From Gimesia chilikensis (GTDB taxonomy: Bacteria > Planctomycetota > Planctomycetia > Planctomycetales > Planctomycetaceae), in the NCBI RefSeq assembly GCF_007744075.1, contig NZ_CP036266.1, positions 6,244,248-6,308,247 of the forward strand: 64,000 nucleotides of DNA. Reading direction: 5' to 3'. The notes under the pieces are model-generated. The model saw nothing but the letters and a program-made list of their open reading frames with translations, was not told where the DNA came from and made no database searches. Positions 63,754-64,000 of the stretch are shown here, piece by piece (position 1 is the first letter of the stretch; each line of letters begins with the position of its first letter). Made by a program: the position numbers and the translations under genes.

Positions 63754-64000
63754 CTGACATCGCTCTTGTCAACAAAGTATTCCTATGCGAATGATCTTTA
63801 TAGTATGGCCACCAAAATATTGGAAAAACATTATTCGGCGTATTCCCTTCCTCGCGGGCATATAGCGCCTCTGCTGCTCCTTTACCAAATGATGGCATGG
63901 GTTTTTCTTTGTAAGCAGGCAACAAAAGGGATTCTAATTTTAGCATCATATTTTTCATCGACTCACGGATCATTCCTGAATAAAAGTCTGTTATTCCCTT
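63746..64000 (-). CDS. 3' end of a retron-associated gene running out of the window
   Basis: The C-terminal ~84 residues of a protein; the frame is open to base 64000, so the gene starts beyond the window and the first Met at 63973 is not its start. The visible part has 'GMIRESMKNMMLKLESLL', 'GKGAAEALYAREEGNTPNNV' and 'FPIFWWPYYKDHSHRNTLLT', and ends TRAMSDA. The aromatic FWWPYY segment is distinctive. I cannot name the family; a phosphoribosyltransferase-like effector is one candidate given the wHTH partner. It overlaps the wHTH gene by 8 nt and belongs to the same transcript as the retron RNA and RT. Confidence 0.7.
   Translation of the reverse strand, partial: KGITDFYSGMIRESMKNMMLKLESLLLPAYKEKPMPSFGKGAAEALYAREEGNTPNNVFPIFWWPYYKDHSHRNTLLTRAMSDA

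Overview
The window looks like a chromosomal segment of a planctomycete, most likely a Gimesia-like member of Planctomycetales. The grounds are: a DUF1559 protein with a prepilin-type N-terminus and an H-X9-DG type C-terminus followed by a small lipoprotein; four secreted sulfatases and a degenerate SUMF1-like protein; a 1251-residue DUF1080/sorbosone-dehydrogenase/cytochrome c protein; several redoxin, PQQ-propeller and Tat-signal TIM-barrel proteins; and a squalene-hopene cyclase. Genus-level identity is an inference. Most of the window is GC-richer housekeeping and secreted-protein DNA. The last ~1.9 kb is visibly AT-rich and different in character.

Layout. 1-2600: a golvesin-like protein and a SUMF1-like protein embedded in mosaic intergenic repeats. 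2608-7986 (minus): a probable four-gene operon in the order H-protein-like, dicluster ferredoxin-like, squalene-hopene cyclase, and a DUF116/polyprenyl-synthetase fusion, which looks like a hopanoid or related terpenoid module. 8300-11280 (plus): a GntR/LacI hybrid regulator with two similar upstream sites, DUF1559 and a lipoprotein. 11300-16815: DUF817 membrane protein, two small unknowns, many repeats and a large Ser-rich secreted protein with a clear terminator. 17083-22028: sulfatase, DUF6263-like protein, membrane-anchored unknown, methyltransferase. 22386-32606: pyruvate carboxylase, LecA-like secreted protein, HIT hydrolase, Nramp-like carrier, TrpE, McsB. 32808-44000: the DUF1080/cytochrome giant, a UbiB-family kinase, a PQQ propeller, HemL, M42 peptidase, HDOD and STAS proteins. 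44465-58040: three sulfatases, a second Nramp-like carrier, DUF900 hydrolase, DUF309, rhodanese, lactonase, metallophosphoesterase, RibD/DHFR-like reductase, NTF2-like protein. 58066-62116: TIM-barrel isomerase, redoxin/cytochrome/monooxygenase-like fusion, glycosyltransferase.

The most interesting locus is at the right end (62150-64000, minus). A retron-type reverse transcriptase (NAKLH, YADD and VTG motifs) is preceded by a 220-nt element bounded by a perfect 16-bp inverted repeat and packed with three long hairpins, which I read as the msr-msd RNA. Upstream of that lie a small winged-helix-like gene and, overlapping it by 8 nt, the 3' end of a further gene that runs out of the window. The order is unknown protein, wHTH, ncRNA, RT, and all are co-oriented. 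This is very probably an anti-phage retron acquired horizontally next to the glycosyltransferase. Its effector pair and ncRNA are the parts that could be new.

Intergenic regions carry at least three families of mosaic repeats: a palindromic element whose copies show compensatory changes in the stem, a TTTCGTG-type short repeat, and a longer 'accggcggc / ccggggctaaggccctgcggc' module. No tRNA, rRNA, CRISPR array or insertion sequence was recognised.
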